Part shown: piece by piece, positions 38,999 through 48,911 of the stretch | How positions within the stretch are numbered: position 1 is the first letter of the stretch | Layout: each line of letters opens with the position of its first letter | From: Pseudomonadota bacterium | GTDB lineage: Bacteria; Desulfobacterota; Desulfobulbia; Desulfobulbales; Desulfocapsaceae | Assembly (NCBI GenBank): GCA_018821785.1 | Contig: JAHJLI010000255.1 | Span: 1-64,000 of the forward strand | DNA: 64,000 bases | Direction: 5' to 3' | Made by a program: the position numbers and the translations under genes | The notes under the pieces: generated by a model | Told to the model about the DNA's origin: nothing | Databases searched by the model: none | The model's input: the letters and a program-made list of their open reading frames with translations, nothing else

Positions 38999-39969
38999 CT
39001 GCTCTCACCTTGCCCATCATTGCCTTTGTTTCCGCCAAGCACAAGGTATAAAAGTGCCATGCGGATCGCAACCCCATTGGTAACCTGTTCAAGAATGACT
39101 GACCTGCCACCGTCGGCAACGTCGGGATTCAACTCCACTCCTCTATTGATGGGGCCAGGATGCATGACTATCACATCTTCTTTGGCCAAATCGAGAAGAT
39201 TACGACTCACACCAAAGAAACGCGAATACTCACGCAAACTGGGAATGAGCGAATCATTTTGTCTTTCCAGCTGAATACGCAGAGCCATAACCACATCGGC
39301 ATCCCTCACCGCATCTCGAACATCAGAGCAAACCGTAGCTCCGAGCAGGGAAATGTGCGCAGGTATAAAGGTCTGTGGTCCGGCGACATGCACATGCGCC
39401 CCCATTCTGGTAAAACCAATGATATCGGATAAGGCTACCCGACTGTGGGCTATGTCGCCGATGATCGCAATCTTAAGCCCATCAAGATGCCCTTTGTGGT
39501 CGATTACGGTCATCATGTCCAAAAGCCCCTGGCTAGGATGTTCATGAGCGCCATCTCCAGCATTAATAACCGATGCCTCTATATATCGGGCAAGTAATTG
39601 CGGAGCACCAGAGCTTGAATGGCGTAATATTATGACGTCCGGGTTCATCGCCTGGATATTCCTGGCGGTATCGATCAGTGTCTCACCTTTGGTGGCAGAA
39701 CTTGTTGAGGCGGAAATATTGAAAGTGTCCGCGCTCATCCGCTTTGCGGCAATCTCAAAAGAGAGTCGAGTTCTGGTAGAAGGCTCAAAAAAAAGATTTA
39801 CAATGGTCTTCCCCCGAAGAGTTGGGACTTTTTTGATAGGCCGGCTCGAAATCTCGCGAAAAGACCGGGCAGTAGTGATAATGTGAGAGATATCGGCAAC
39901 GGACAGCTGTTCAATACCAAAGATGTGCTTGTGTTGAAACTGATAATCCTGTTGTGTTAGTTCTACCAT
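38995..39969 (-). CDS. pyrB: aspartate carbamoyltransferase catalytic subunit
   Basis: A 324-residue transcarbamylase. [19 protein letters not shown] binds carbamoyl phosphate, followed by [31 protein letters not shown] and [12 protein letters not shown]. The ATG at 39969 is chosen over a TTG four codons upstream, though neither has a strong ribosome site. No pyrI regulatory gene is present. It follows lepB by eight bases. Confidence 0.95.
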   Translation of the reverse strand: MVELTQQDYQFQHKHIFGIEQLSVADISHIITTARSFREISSRPIKKVPTLRGKTIVNLFFEPSTRTRLSFEIAAKRMSADTFNISASTSSATKGETLIDTARNIQAMNPDVIILRHSSSGAPQLLARYIEASVINAGDGAHEHPSQGLLDMMTVIDHKGHLDGLKIAIIGDIAHSRVALSDIIGFTRMGAHVHVAGPQTFIPAHISLLGATVCSDVRDAVRDADVVMALRIQLERQNDSLIPSLREYSRFFGVSRNLLDLAKEDVIVMHPGPINRGVELNPDVADGGRSVILEQVTNGVAIRMALLYLVLGGNKGNDGQGESR

Positions 39970-39977
39970 ATTCGAAG

Positions 39978-40622
39978 TCAATCAATGATATTTGCCAATC
40001 GCCCCCACCTTACGGAAGCAATTCGCTCAAAAGACAACAGAGGCTTATCAATATCCCAAGACCAATAGAGAACGAATGCCTTACCAAGAATGTCTTTCTG
40101 ATCTACAAAACCCCAGAAACGGCTATCATAACTATTATCACGATTATCACCCATAACGAAAATGCGCCCTTCAGGGACAAGCACCGGACCAAAATTATCC
40201 CTCGGACTGGCGGTTGCATTCAAAACGACAGGTGAACTGATATGGGCATGTGTATCTTGCACCGGCTCCCCGTTTACAAACACCTTCTTTGTTCGTATTT
40301 CAACGGTATCTCCGGGAGTACCCATTACTCTTTTTATATAATCGATAGATTTATCTTTAGGGTAGCGAAAAACAACTACATCCCCACGAGCAGGTTTTTT
40401 ATATGAAACCAGAACCTTGCCGGAAAAAGGGATCCGAAGGCCGTAAATGAATTTATTGACCAGCAGATGATCACCTATCAACAAAGTTGGCAGCATCGAT
40501 CCGGAAGGAATTTTAAATGCCTGAACGACAAATGTCCTTATAAATAATGCCAAGAGAATAGCTATACAGATAGCCTCAAAATATTCTCGAAAAAGATTCT
40601 TTTTCCTTCCTTCTCTGGTCAA
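39978..40622 (-). CDS. lepB: signal peptidase I
   Basis: A 214-residue inner-membrane serine protease that removes Sec/Tat signal peptides. One N-terminal transmembrane segment (about 16-35) precedes the catalytic Ser in [11 protein letters not shown] (Ser42). The lysine base lies in [11 protein letters not shown], and [15 protein letters not shown] is the conserved box. A TTG at 40622 preceded by GAGGTGGGG is preferred; a longer TTG reading to 40676 is possible. It leads the lepB-pyrB-pyrC cluster. Confidence 0.93.
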   Translation of the reverse strand: MTREGRKKNLFREYFEAICIAILLALFIRTFVVQAFKIPSGSMLPTLLIGDHLLVNKFIYGLRIPFSGKVLVSYKKPARGDVVVFRYPKDKSIDYIKRVMGTPGDTVEIRTKKVFVNGEPVQDTHAHISSPVVLNATASPRDNFGPVLVPEGRIFVMGDNRDNSYDSRFWGFVDQKDILGKAFVLYWSWDIDKPLLSFERIASVRWGRLANIID

Positions 40623-41006
40623 ACCCCACCTCTTTTCAATTTGGATAACTTTATGAACCCGCAAACGCCACGCCAAAACTACTTGAAATGCACTTTAATT
40701 ACAAGCGAGTTCCTTGTTATTAATGAAAAACTAGTAATACCGAAACTTAGCATATACCCCACAATATAAAGAGCATAACAGAATCAAGACTTCCATATAT
40801 TGTGTAATCCGCATCTTTCAGTGCCTGTTAATGGTTTTTAACGTCTTGTAAAATAAGCATTTTTTTCTCATAATTATCTTTTCTTTTCTTGACAAAATGT
40901 TTTTTCTGTGCCCTAATAGCTATATCTACACGGAAAATAAGGTGTTTTGGTATATTACCATCTCGGGCTCACTGCAGTTCGATTAATCTTCTCCACCTTC
41001 TTAGTC
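40623..41006. other. 384-bp divergent intergenic region, lepB / pilM
   Basis: AT-rich, with a candidate vegetative promoter at 40889-40917 facing pilM. No further structure stands out. Confidence 0.45.
40889..40917 (+). promoter_or_regulatory. candidate sigma70 promoter of the pil operon
   Basis: A perfect TTGACA is followed 17 bp later by CCTAAT (four of six matches to the -10 box), leaving a leader of about 80 bases before pilM. Confidence 0.4.
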
Positions 41007-42065
41007 ATGAAATTGTCGTTTGGAGCTCAAAAAGACTTGGTGGTTGGCCTTGATATTGGTTCTCATGCTGTCAAGGTATGTCAGCTAAAACGATCGTCAA
41101 ATGGCTACGCTATAGTTACTCTTGGCAGCACCGTTCTTCCGGAAGGCGCGGTAGAAGACGGAACCCTCAATGACGCAGAGGCTGTCAGCAGGTGTATTGC
41201 CGATCTCTTTAAAAACTTGAAAATAAAAAATCGAACAGTCGGTTTTTCTATCTCCGGCTATTCAGTAATAGTTAAAAAAGTGAATCTGGCTATTATGGAA
41301 GATGCTAAGCTGGAAGAACATATCATGGCCGAGGCTGAACAGTATATTCCTTTTGATATTGAAGATGTTTACCTCGACTTCCAAGATCTGAAGACCAATA
41401 CCAAAGACAGCACTCGTACCGATGTTATGCTGGTCGCCGCCAAAAAAGAGATAGTCGACGATTATCTCGAAATGTTACGGAGCATCAATCTTAATCCAGT
41501 TATTGTCGATGTTGACGGCTTCGCCCTCGAAAACAGTTACGAATATAACTATCAAAAAAGCGAAAACGTTGCCTTGATCGATATCGGCGCGACAAAAATG
41601 AATATCAATATTATTTCTCAAGGTATTTCTGTTGTTGCTAGAGATATTATTGTCGGAAGCAGGCAGTTAACCGAGCAAATAATGAACGTTTTTGATATTG
41701 AATATGATGAAGCAGAAGCTATTAAACTCGGTTTTTTGCCGGCTGAAGGAAAGAAACAAGAAGTGGAAGACATTTTTTCATCCACATGCACCCAGTGGGT
41801 GTTAGAAATAAAAAAGGCCATCGATCTTTACCACTCAAATCATCCGGACCATCCCCTTAATAAACTCATTTTAAGCGGCGGTGGGGCAAAAGTTGCCGGC
41901 CTTATCGATTTTCTTTCTCAGGAAACTGAAGTTGCGGTAGAGCTTTTCAATCCGTTTTTAAACATGGAAAGCAATCGAAAAAAAATTGATCCTGACTACC
42001 TCCTCAGTATAGGACCGGAGATGGCCATAGCCACGGGCATTGCCCTCAGGCCTTCTGCAATATAA
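41007..42065 (+). CDS. pilM: type IV pilus assembly ATPase-like protein PilM
   Basis: A 352-residue actin-like cytoplasmic protein of the pilus alignment complex. It has actin-fold phosphate loops: DLVVGLDIGSHAVKVCQL (about 10-27), VALIDIGATKMNINII and LILSGGGAKVAGLIDFL. It recruits the N-terminal tail of PilN, encoded next. The ATG at 41007 is chosen because the family starts just before FGAQKDLVGLD-like sequence; no strong ribosome site is visible. First gene of a pilMNOP operon. Confidence 0.94.
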   Translation: MKLSFGAQKDLVVGLDIGSHAVKVCQLKRSSNGYAIVTLGSTVLPEGAVEDGTLNDAEAVSRCIADLFKNLKIKNRTVGFSISGYSVIVKKVNLAIMEDAKLEEHIMAEAEQYIPFDIEDVYLDFQDLKTNTKDSTRTDVMLVAAKKEIVDDYLEMLRSINLNPVIVDVDGFALENSYEYNYQKSENVALIDIGATKMNINIISQGISVVARDIIVGSRQLTEQIMNVFDIEYDEAEAIKLGFLPAEGKKQEVEDIFSSTCTQWVLEIKKAIDLYHSNHPDHPLNKLILSGGGAKVAGLIDFLSQETEVAVELFNPFLNMESNRKKIDPDYLLSIGPEMAIATGIALRPSAI

Positions 42066-42089
42066 TTTCATTATTGGCAAGGATTCGGA

Positions 42090-42671
42090 ATGCTGAAGAT
42101 TAACCTGTTGCCGGTTCGGCAGCTTAAAAAACGCGCAAAAGCCAAGCAGCAACTGTTCGGACTCGTTTTGGTGCTGTTGATGTTCCTTGCTTCTATAGCT
42201 GCCACTGGATTTCTGCAGGTACAGAAAATAAAACGCCTTGAAACTGAGATTAGCAACCTCAATAAGAAAAAAACCTCATACGCTCCTACTCTAAAGAAAA
42301 TTGATCAACTGAAAAAGGACCGGGAAGAGTTGGCCAGGAAAACAGAAATAATCAATAAGCTAAAAACTGATTCCTCACTTACGGTGCGGGTTCTCGACGA
42401 GGTTGCCGCAAAAGTTGACAAACAGAGAATGTGGCTGGAAGCACTTCAGCAGCAAGGTGCCTCACTTACGCTTTCAGGGGTTGCCCTTGACAACCAGACT
42501 ATCGCCCAGTTTATGGATAACATTAAAGATTCTCCCTTTGTAAAAGATGTTGCCCTTACCAATTCCTCACAAAAGGTGGTGTCAGGACGCAATCTTAGAA
42601 GCTTCGCACTTCAATGTGCTGTTGCCCAGCCCGCTCCTAAAACAGTAGAAGTTGCTGATAAAAAGAAATAA
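42090..42671 (+). CDS. pilN: type IV pilus assembly protein PilN
   Basis: A 193-residue bitopic inner-membrane protein. It starts with the PilM-binding tail MLKINLLPVRQ (the INLLP motif), followed by one transmembrane segment (LFGLVLVLLMFLASIAATGFL, about 22-42). A coiled coil (about 47-95) leads to a ferredoxin-like domain. It partners with PilO. Confidence 0.94.
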   Translation: MLKINLLPVRQLKKRAKAKQQLFGLVLVLLMFLASIAATGFLQVQKIKRLETEISNLNKKKTSYAPTLKKIDQLKKDREELARKTEIINKLKTDSSLTVRVLDEVAAKVDKQRMWLEALQQQGASLTLSGVALDNQTIAQFMDNIKDSPFVKDVALTNSSQKVVSGRNLRSFALQCAVAQPAPKTVEVADKKK

Positions 42672-42700
42672 CGCAATCTAACACTTCCAAATATGACAGC

Positions 42701-43324
42701 ATGAAAAAAAGCAACGCAGCATTCACAACTTTTATCGACGAGAAATTTATTCCTCTCGCCCCAAAGATAAAACTCGGCATTGCGGTTGTGTCTGCCCTCC
42801 TGCCTTTTGTGATTTTTTATTTCGCAATGTATCAACCAAATAGCGAAAAGATTGGTGGCCTTGAAAAAAAGGTGACAAACCTCACCAAGGAATTAAAAGA
42901 GGTTGAGGCTAAAGCTTCCAATCTCGCAAAATTTGAGAAAGAGCTTGCGGAAGCGTTGGTCGTCTTTGAAGAAACCTCAGACCTCCTTCCAAAAGACAAA
43001 GAAATACCAAAACTGCTCAAGGATATTTCGGCATTGGGAAGATCTGCCGGTCTCGACTTTTTGACTTTCAAGCCGCTTGCCGACATTCCCAAGGACTTTT
43101 ATGCAGAAATTCCTATAAGCATTAATGTCAGGGGACCTTATCACAACATGGGTTATTTCTTTGATCAAGTCAGCAAACTCGAGCGAATAGTATCCGTGTC
43201 CAACATTAAAATGAGCTCCCCGAAAAAAGAAGGCGAAGAAATGCTTCTCAACTCTGATTGCACTCTAGTAACCTACCGTTTCACTAACGTCGAGCTTCCC
43301 AAACCTCCAAAACCAAAAAAATGA
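42701..43324 (+). CDS. pilO: type IV pilus assembly protein PilO
   Basis: A 207-residue inner-membrane protein with one transmembrane segment (about 26-46), a coiled coil (KIGGLEKKVTNLTKELKEVE) and a C-terminal domain ending IPISINVRGPYHNMGYFFDQVSKLERIVSVSNIKM. That final pattern is the PilO hallmark. Its stop overlaps the pilP start (ATGA). Confidence 0.94.
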   Translation: MKKSNAAFTTFIDEKFIPLAPKIKLGIAVVSALLPFVIFYFAMYQPNSEKIGGLEKKVTNLTKELKEVEAKASNLAKFEKELAEALVVFEETSDLLPKDKEIPKLLKDISALGRSAGLDFLTFKPLADIPKDFYAEIPISINVRGPYHNMGYFFDQVSKLERIVSVSNIKMSSPKKEGEEMLLNSDCTLVTYRFTNVELPKPPKPKK

Positions 43325-43875
43325 GACTCATGAGCCGTTACATTGATCGTTCATTTTTGCCTGTTTTGTCAAGCACCTTCACGAAATTGCTATTAGTCGT
43401 GTCTGTTTGTTTTTGCACACTTTCACTCATGCTAAACATTGCAGTTTCTGCTGACAACGACACAGCTGAACAAGTTACACCTTCCGAACTGAACAAAGTT
43501 ACACCTTTTGAGTATAAACTTGAAAACAGGCCCGACCCTTTTGTTCCGTTTATTACCGAAAAGGCCGCATCATCAAACGTTAACATGGATGAAGTCATCG
43601 ACAACGGAGAGCCACTGACCGGCATGCAACTTTTTGAACCAGGTCAGCTCACCCTCGTCGCATTGATAAAAAAGGGCAGTGAAAGTATGGCCATGGTTCA
43701 AGACTCTTCAGGAAAAGGTTACGTTATTTCACAAGGAACTAAAATAGGACGGCGTGGTCTTGTTAAGGATTTCACACCACAATCGGTGATCGTTGAAGAG
43801 ACCGCTGTGACTCGAGCAGGAAAAAAAACCGTCACCGAGGTCGTTATGCTACTCAAGAAAGAGGGAGAGAAATAG
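43321..43875 (+). CDS. pilP: type IV pilus assembly protein PilP
   Basis: A 184-residue periplasmic linker between the PilNO complex and the secretin. A hydrophobic N-terminal segment (about 20-42) ends in AVSADN. It is followed by the PilP motif FEYKLENRPDPFVPF and a beta domain with GQLTLVALIKKGSESMAMVQDSSGKGYVISQGTKIG. No lipobox cysteine is evident, unlike the classical PilP lipoprotein. Confidence 0.92.
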   Translation: MRLMSRYIDRSFLPVLSSTFTKLLLVVSVCFCTLSLMLNIAVSADNDTAEQVTPSELNKVTPFEYKLENRPDPFVPFITEKAASSNVNMDEVIDNGEPLTGMQLFEPGQLTLVALIKKGSESMAMVQDSSGKGYVISQGTKIGRRGLVKDFTPQSVIVEETAVTRAGKKTVTEVVMLLKKEGEK

Positions 43876-43878
43876 AAA

Positions 43879-45786
43879 ATGCTTAAATGGCTCGCCAAAC
43901 TCCAACCAGCTGTTTTGTTCGCATTTTGTCTGTTGCTCGTCTATCAGACTCCGCCAGCAAGGTCCGAACCCGGTATTTCGTTTGAAATCACCAACATTAA
44001 AGTCGCTGTTTCCGACAACATTCTAGCTTACAATATCTCGGGGTCATCTCCTCCGGTTTACACAGTATCGGAACGATTCGCTCCGTTTAGGGTCCTAGTC
44101 GATGTTGCCGGTGCCTATTTCGCAAAAGACTTAGACCCTTCAACGACGAAAATCCCAGAAAATAAATTTTCAGAACTATCGGTATCGGATCTTAAGGCCC
44201 AAGACCCTCAGGTTATGCGATTTGAATTCACGTTGGCTGATAGCCATGATTATTCGGTGACTGCCAAGGGAAACGATTTACAGATCAAGTTGCTCCCCGC
44301 AAGTGCAAAGAGTGCTGCTCCATCTGCAAATGCATCAAAAGGTGTACCTCTCTCCTTAAATGACTTCAAGGTTACTAGCACTCCTAACACAACTACCATA
44401 TCCATTATTGCAAGTGCCTCAATAGAGAAATATACCGTTGACACAATAGCTGGTGCAGATGGACGACCACCAAGGATGTATATAGATATTAGTGATGTTA
44501 AAATAAATGAGCTGGTAAACGAAAAGCAAATAGGGACCTCAGTTGCGAAGGTCAGGGTAGCACCAAAAGAAAAAGGTGCCCGCATTGTCTTTGATTCTGC
44601 AAGCTCACAGCTCTTTAAATATTCAGTTGCAACTGCGCCAAATGGATTGAACGTGGTTATTGATGAAACTTCATCCGTTAAAGAGCTCACCCAGACAAAG
44701 GACCAATCTTCAAATAAACCAGCAGGTGCCGCTGCCGACAGCACTCTTGATGCACTTATTGGATCATCGCAACAACTACTTAGCGGCGGATCAGAAAACC
44801 TCAGCGCTAAATCGCCATCTGCAAAAGCAACTGCTCTTGAAAATGATTTTTCGTTTTCTGGATACAATAAACAACGTATCAGTGTAGATTTTTATAAAAT
44901 CGATATTCACAACGTATTTCGACTTTTTAGACAAATCACTGATCTCAACATTATTGTTGACGAACAAGTTCAAGGTTCACTGACTCTTGCACTCAGTGAT
45001 GTACCGTGGGATTTCGCTCTAGATATTATCCTCAACCTGATGGATCTCAAAAAAGAGGAACGCTTCAATACTATTGTCATTTATCCGAACAAAAAAGATT
45101 TCATCTGGCCTACTCGAGCTGAAGACAATCTCGCCTTTCAAGCGGATGTGCAGGTTATTGAGCAGGAAGCTCTGGTCATCGAAAAATCTGCCGCTCAGTC
45201 CAAGGAAATCCTTGATGCCAAAGAACTCATGGTCAAGGCTAAGAAACTCGAAGAACAACAATCTTATGAAGAAGCTGCTTCTCTCTATGCAAAGTCGTTT
45301 GAACTTTGGCCGCATAATTATGTGCTCGCCAATCGCTTATCAACCCTGTATCTGGTCAATCTTGGCCAGAACGCCAAAGCTTTATTTGTCGCTAAACAAA
45401 CATTGCAACGTGATCCATCAAATACACGTGCGGCACTCTACGCCGGAATCGCTTCAGCTAATATGCAGAAAATCAAAGAGGCCTCTGAGTTTTTCACTCA
45501 GAGCATCAGCGGCTCCCCACCGATGAAAGAAGCTCTTATCAGCTATGCCGCCTTTAGTGAAAACAATGGCCAGAACGAGGCTGCGCTTAAGCTGCTTGAC
45601 AAGCATCAAACTCATTATGGTGAGTCTGTCGATTTAATGGTCGGCAAGGCTAGGATTCTTGACAAAATAGGCCGCTCAAAAGAAGCAACCCAACAGTATA
45701 AGGCAGTTCTTGCGTCAGGATTTCAGCTTCGGCCCGACTTGAAGAAATATATTGAGGGACGTCTTGCCGCAAAGGATTTACATTGA
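43879..45786 (+). CDS. PilQ-like periplasmic protein: AMIN domains, STN domain and TPR repeats, no secretin barrel
   Basis: A 635-residue exported protein. A signal peptide (1-29) is followed by two AMIN-like beta domains (about 32-138 and 160-262), which bind peptidoglycan in PilQ. A serine-rich linker leads to an STN/secretin N-domain (about 318-395: VDFYKIDIHNVFRLFRQITDLNIIVD, then VPWDFALDIILNLM). In normal PilQ the secretin barrel follows, but here residues 430-630 are tetratricopeptide-like helices (YEEAASLYAKSFELWPHNYVLANRLSTLYL). It sits four bases after pilP, exactly where pilQ belongs, and is followed by a separate secretin. By inference it is a scaffold that works with that secretin. 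Confidence 0.85.
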   Translation: MLKWLAKLQPAVLFAFCLLLVYQTPPARSEPGISFEITNIKVAVSDNILAYNISGSSPPVYTVSERFAPFRVLVDVAGAYFAKDLDPSTTKIPENKFSELSVSDLKAQDPQVMRFEFTLADSHDYSVTAKGNDLQIKLLPASAKSAAPSANASKGVPLSLNDFKVTSTPNTTTISIIASASIEKYTVDTIAGADGRPPRMYIDISDVKINELVNEKQIGTSVAKVRVAPKEKGARIVFDSASSQLFKYSVATAPNGLNVVIDETSSVKELTQTKDQSSNKPAGAAADSTLDALIGSSQQLLSGGSENLSAKSPSAKATALENDFSFSGYNKQRISVDFYKIDIHNVFRLFRQITDLNIIVDEQVQGSLTLALSDVPWDFALDIILNLMDLKKEERFNTIVIYPNKKDFIWPTRAEDNLAFQADVQVIEQEALVIEKSAAQSKEILDAKELMVKAKKLEEQQSYEEAASLYAKSFELWPHNYVLANRLSTLYLVNLGQNAKALFVAKQTLQRDPSNTRAALYAGIASANMQKIKEASEFFTQSISGSPPMKEALISYAAFSENNGQNEAALKLLDKHQTHYGESVDLMVGKARILDKIGRSKEATQQYKAVLASGFQLRPDLKKYIEGRLAAKDLH

Positions 45787-45841
45787 AAGATACGTTGTCC
45801 AATCAAATGAATTATACAAAATTTCAGTCCAAGAGGTTGTT

Positions 45842-47773
45842 ATGAAGTCTCTAATGAATGTTTTCTATTGCTGTAGCCTCTTGCTACTCTCGTTTGTTCT
45901 TACCTCCTGCATAACTGAAACAAAATCACCGAATGAAAATCGCCCAATTGCCAACGATTCTCTCGAACCTGCAGAAATAAATAAGGCGGCTCTTGATGCA
46001 GCGCAATCAGCCAGCTTACCGGTTAAATATCAAACCGCCACATATCTGGTTGATAAGCAAGGGGGGCAAGAAGATCTCATCATTGCCGATGAAGCTAAGC
46101 TCAAGGTAGAAGCTAGAATAACATCCACTCGTGGCCCCCAACCTCTATGGGATATCATTAAAAGACTTGCTGCCCTCAAGGGAATGAATGTTTCATGGGC
46201 CAGTGATGTTGATCAAAACGTTTTGGTAGACGTAAATATCAATGCAAATGATGATTTTTTTGCCGCAATTGATAATCTTCTTCGACAGGTTGATTATTAT
46301 CATGAGATTCAGGGTTCCACTATTATTGTAAAGTACAAAGAGACACGACAGTTCCATATTGCAATGCCGTTTATCAAGCAAACATTTAAGACTAAAACTG
46401 GTGGAGATGTTTTAGGTGGCGGCGATACTAAGAGCAATGTTGCCGGAGAAATTGCATTATCGTCAGAAGGCGTAGCAATTAGCCAGACCAAAGATGGTAA
46501 ACCCGGAGGGGTTGAATTTAATACGTGGAATAGTATTGAGAATAATCTTAATGCTATTCTGAACGTTTGGACAACAGATGATTCAGCCAGTAAGCCTGAG
46601 AAGGAATCCAACCAACCCACGGTTATCATCCAGAACACCAGAAATCCTGGCAAAAGTGATTCCAAGGCTCAACCTACAAGTGATGAGAAAACGACTAGTG
46701 CAACATTTAAACGATCAAAAGGTGGCAATACGTATTTTATAGACAAACCTGTTGGATTAATTACTGTAACAGCCGCTCGTCCTATACTTGAGAAGCTTGA
46801 AGTATATTTCAAATCGCTCCAAAAAGAATTATACAAACAGGTCTCTATTGAAGCAAAAATTCTTGAGGTACAACTAGATGACAATTCTTCTATTGGCCTG
46901 AACTGGAATTTGATTCTGAAAAATCTTTCAGTTGCCGGCGGTGCGCTTACAGGCACGAAATCCTATTCAAAAACTAACACAGATTCAACAAATAGCTCTA
47001 CTACATTGGATAACACGAATACCGTCACAGATACAACAACCGGAACACGCGACAAAACGTATGACCATTTGGCTGCCGACAGTCTCACTGCAGATAGCGG
47101 AGCCCTTGGCACTAGTAATGTTATAAGCAACGTGGCAAGTGCTGTTGCAACATCAGGAGTTTCAGCTGCCACCATCCTTACCGATGGTGTCACTGGTGCC
47201 CTCGGTGGAACCGTATCACTTGCTGCTTTCACTTTTGATTCATTCCTTAACGCAGTTAGCCAGCAAGGCCAAGCAACCATACTTTCTAATCCAAAATTAA
47301 GTGTTTTAAACGGACAGCCTGCACTTATAACTGTTGGTCGCAATGTTACCTATATAGAAAGTATTGATGCTGATATAACCGCAGAGGGCGCTATAACGTA
47401 TTCAGCCCAAACAGCGCGAGCACTCTCCGGAGTAGGCCTAGCATTAACTGCAAACATTCTTGATGAAAAGCAAATCATCCTCAATCTCGTCCCAGTCACA
47501 TCAGAATTGGTAGAACCCATTGAGTATCGGACCATAGGTCTTGGATCAATAGGACTTCCTATAATCAATGTCCGAGAAATGAGTACAACTGTAAGAATCA
47601 ATAATGGTGAAATGCTTGTTATCGGCGGATTGATCTCAAATGTAGTGGAAAATGACGGCACCTTCGTTCCCGGAACAAGCAATCTCGGTTTCTTCAAGTA
47701 CCTCTTCGGCTATGAACAAAAGTTGTCTAAAAAACGGGAGCTTATCATTCTACTCAAACCACGAATTATTTAA
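45842..47773 (+). CDS. secretin lipoprotein (PilQ/MshL-type outer-membrane pore)
   Basis: A 643-residue secretin with a lipoprotein signal (LLLSFVLTSC, Cys near residue 22). The N-domain ARITSTRGPQPLWDIIKRLAALKGMNVSWASD (about 85-190) precedes a domain with VTAARPILEKLEVYFKSLQKELYKQVSIEAKILEV. A Thr/Ser-rich insertion (about 375-440) follows, then the secretin core: SNPKLSVLNGQPALITVG, INVREMSTTVRINNGEMLVIGGLI and the final KKRELIILLKPRII. Start 45842 follows AAGAGG and places the lipobox correctly. The architecture resembles MshL more than PilQ. Confidence 0.9.
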   Translation: MKSLMNVFYCCSLLLLSFVLTSCITETKSPNENRPIANDSLEPAEINKAALDAAQSASLPVKYQTATYLVDKQGGQEDLIIADEAKLKVEARITSTRGPQPLWDIIKRLAALKGMNVSWASDVDQNVLVDVNINANDDFFAAIDNLLRQVDYYHEIQGSTIIVKYKETRQFHIAMPFIKQTFKTKTGGDVLGGGDTKSNVAGEIALSSEGVAISQTKDGKPGGVEFNTWNSIENNLNAILNVWTTDDSASKPEKESNQPTVIIQNTRNPGKSDSKAQPTSDEKTTSATFKRSKGGNTYFIDKPVGLITVTAARPILEKLEVYFKSLQKELYKQVSIEAKILEVQLDDNSSIGLNWNLILKNLSVAGGALTGTKSYSKTNTDSTNSSTTLDNTNTVTDTTTGTRDKTYDHLAADSLTADSGALGTSNVISNVASAVATSGVSAATILTDGVTGALGGTVSLAAFTFDSFLNAVSQQGQATILSNPKLSVLNGQPALITVGRNVTYIESIDADITAEGAITYSAQTARALSGVGLALTANILDEKQIILNLVPVTSELVEPIEYRTIGLGSIGLPIINVREMSTTVRINNGEMLVIGGLISNVVENDGTFVPGTSNLGFFKYLFGYEQKLSKKRELIILLKPRII

Positions 47774-47827
47774 TATTATTGTTCTATTTTGTACTACGAT
47801 TCATTTAGAATTCTCAGGGAGAAAAAC

Positions 47828-48844
47828 ATGCAGAAGTTCAAATTCGCACTCTATCTGCTTTCAGCCGTAATGCTTATGGGTTGTGGTCAAACTGTTGTTG
47901 AGACCCTCCATGTACCAGATTCGCCAAGCCCTATTGCCTCTGGCAGAGGCCAGTCGATCATCATCCTCCCTTTTGCTGATTATACCTCTTCAGAAGACCT
48001 TGCTGGTGCCTATCGGCGCAATCTCTCTATCACTGAGGCCCTTACTGATAGATTAGTAGCAAACGGATTCAGCATGACCATTCAAGAAGATGTCTTTGGC
48101 TACCTTGTTGATGAGAATATCATCAACGTCGCTAACTACGAGGGAAACAATACTGAGAGTTTGTCTGCTGAGCTGGGTGGTGATTGGTCCGATGTCATGC
48201 AAAACGAATTGCAGCGATATATACAGCTGCAAAAGATGCATTCTGAAAAAACTGTTTCCGGAAGCCCTGGGACTCATGCTATCACCCCGAATGCTATTGC
48301 AAAAATGGGACGCAGGTTCAATGCAGATTATATAGTTCGAGGACGGATTTTAGAATATAAAACCAGGCAGGAGGCCACATGGGCTCCATGGAAAAAAGGG
48401 GTTTTGCCTTTTATCAACGGCGGCACAAACAGAATCCTCAATGGATTTGCTAGCTCGGACGCCTATGATGAAAGAAACGAGGCACTCACGGGAATGTTGC
48501 TTGGCGGCATTATCGGCTACAATAACACATCCTGGCCCTGGAATGACGGAAAAACCTTCTTTGGCATGGCCGACGGAACTGCAAACACCGTCACTTGGAT
48601 GGGAGCAGGAGCAGGCCTTGGTATGGTCTCACATTCCAGCGGACAAGTTGATCAGGCTGCGGTACAAATGCGTGTATGGGTTCAAGAAGCATCAACTGGA
48701 AACGTCATCTGGACCAACAGGGTGAGAGTTCTAGTTTCTCCGGAAACCGTATTTGCAGACAAGCAGTATGACACTCTGTTCAACAAAGCTATCGAAAAAG
48801 GGGTTGACGCACTTGTCAACCACTTTGTTACTTACGGCCTCTGA
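47828..48844 (+). CDS. conserved lipoprotein of the pilus cluster, function unknown
   Basis: A 338-residue lipoprotein (ATG at 47828 behind AGGGAG; lipobox VMLMGC, Cys near residue 19). The body contains IIILPFADYTSSEDLAG, YRRNLSITEALTDRLVANGF and a histidine/glycine-rich central part with NNTSWPWNDGKTFFGM. The RFNADYIVRGRILEYKT and VQMRVWVQEASTGNVIWTNRV stretches recall LpoB/GNA1162-like or CsgG-related fold proteins that handle outer-membrane assembly. It is last in the pil operon, before a terminator. It could help insert or stabilise the secretin. Confidence 0.7.
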   Translation: MQKFKFALYLLSAVMLMGCGQTVVETLHVPDSPSPIASGRGQSIIILPFADYTSSEDLAGAYRRNLSITEALTDRLVANGFSMTIQEDVFGYLVDENIINVANYEGNNTESLSAELGGDWSDVMQNELQRYIQLQKMHSEKTVSGSPGTHAITPNAIAKMGRRFNADYIVRGRILEYKTRQEATWAPWKKGVLPFINGGTNRILNGFASSDAYDERNEALTGMLLGGIIGYNNTSWPWNDGKTFFGMADGTANTVTWMGAGAGLGMVSHSSGQVDQAAVQMRVWVQEASTGNVIWTNRVRVLVSPETVFADKQYDTLFNKAIEKGVDALVNHFVTYGL

Positions 48845-48863
48845 TTTCTCTTTGAGATTGCAA

Positions 48864-48903
48864 TAAAAAGGGGCGATTGACAGCAGTCAATCGCCCCTTT
48901 TTT
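48864..48903. terminator. bidirectional terminator between the pil operon and secB
   Basis: A 12-bp perfect GC-rich stem (48870-48881 with 48886-48897) and an AGCA loop are flanked by A-run and T-run, so it serves both convergent transcripts. Confidence 0.85.
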
Positions 48904-48911
48904 CTATCCTT

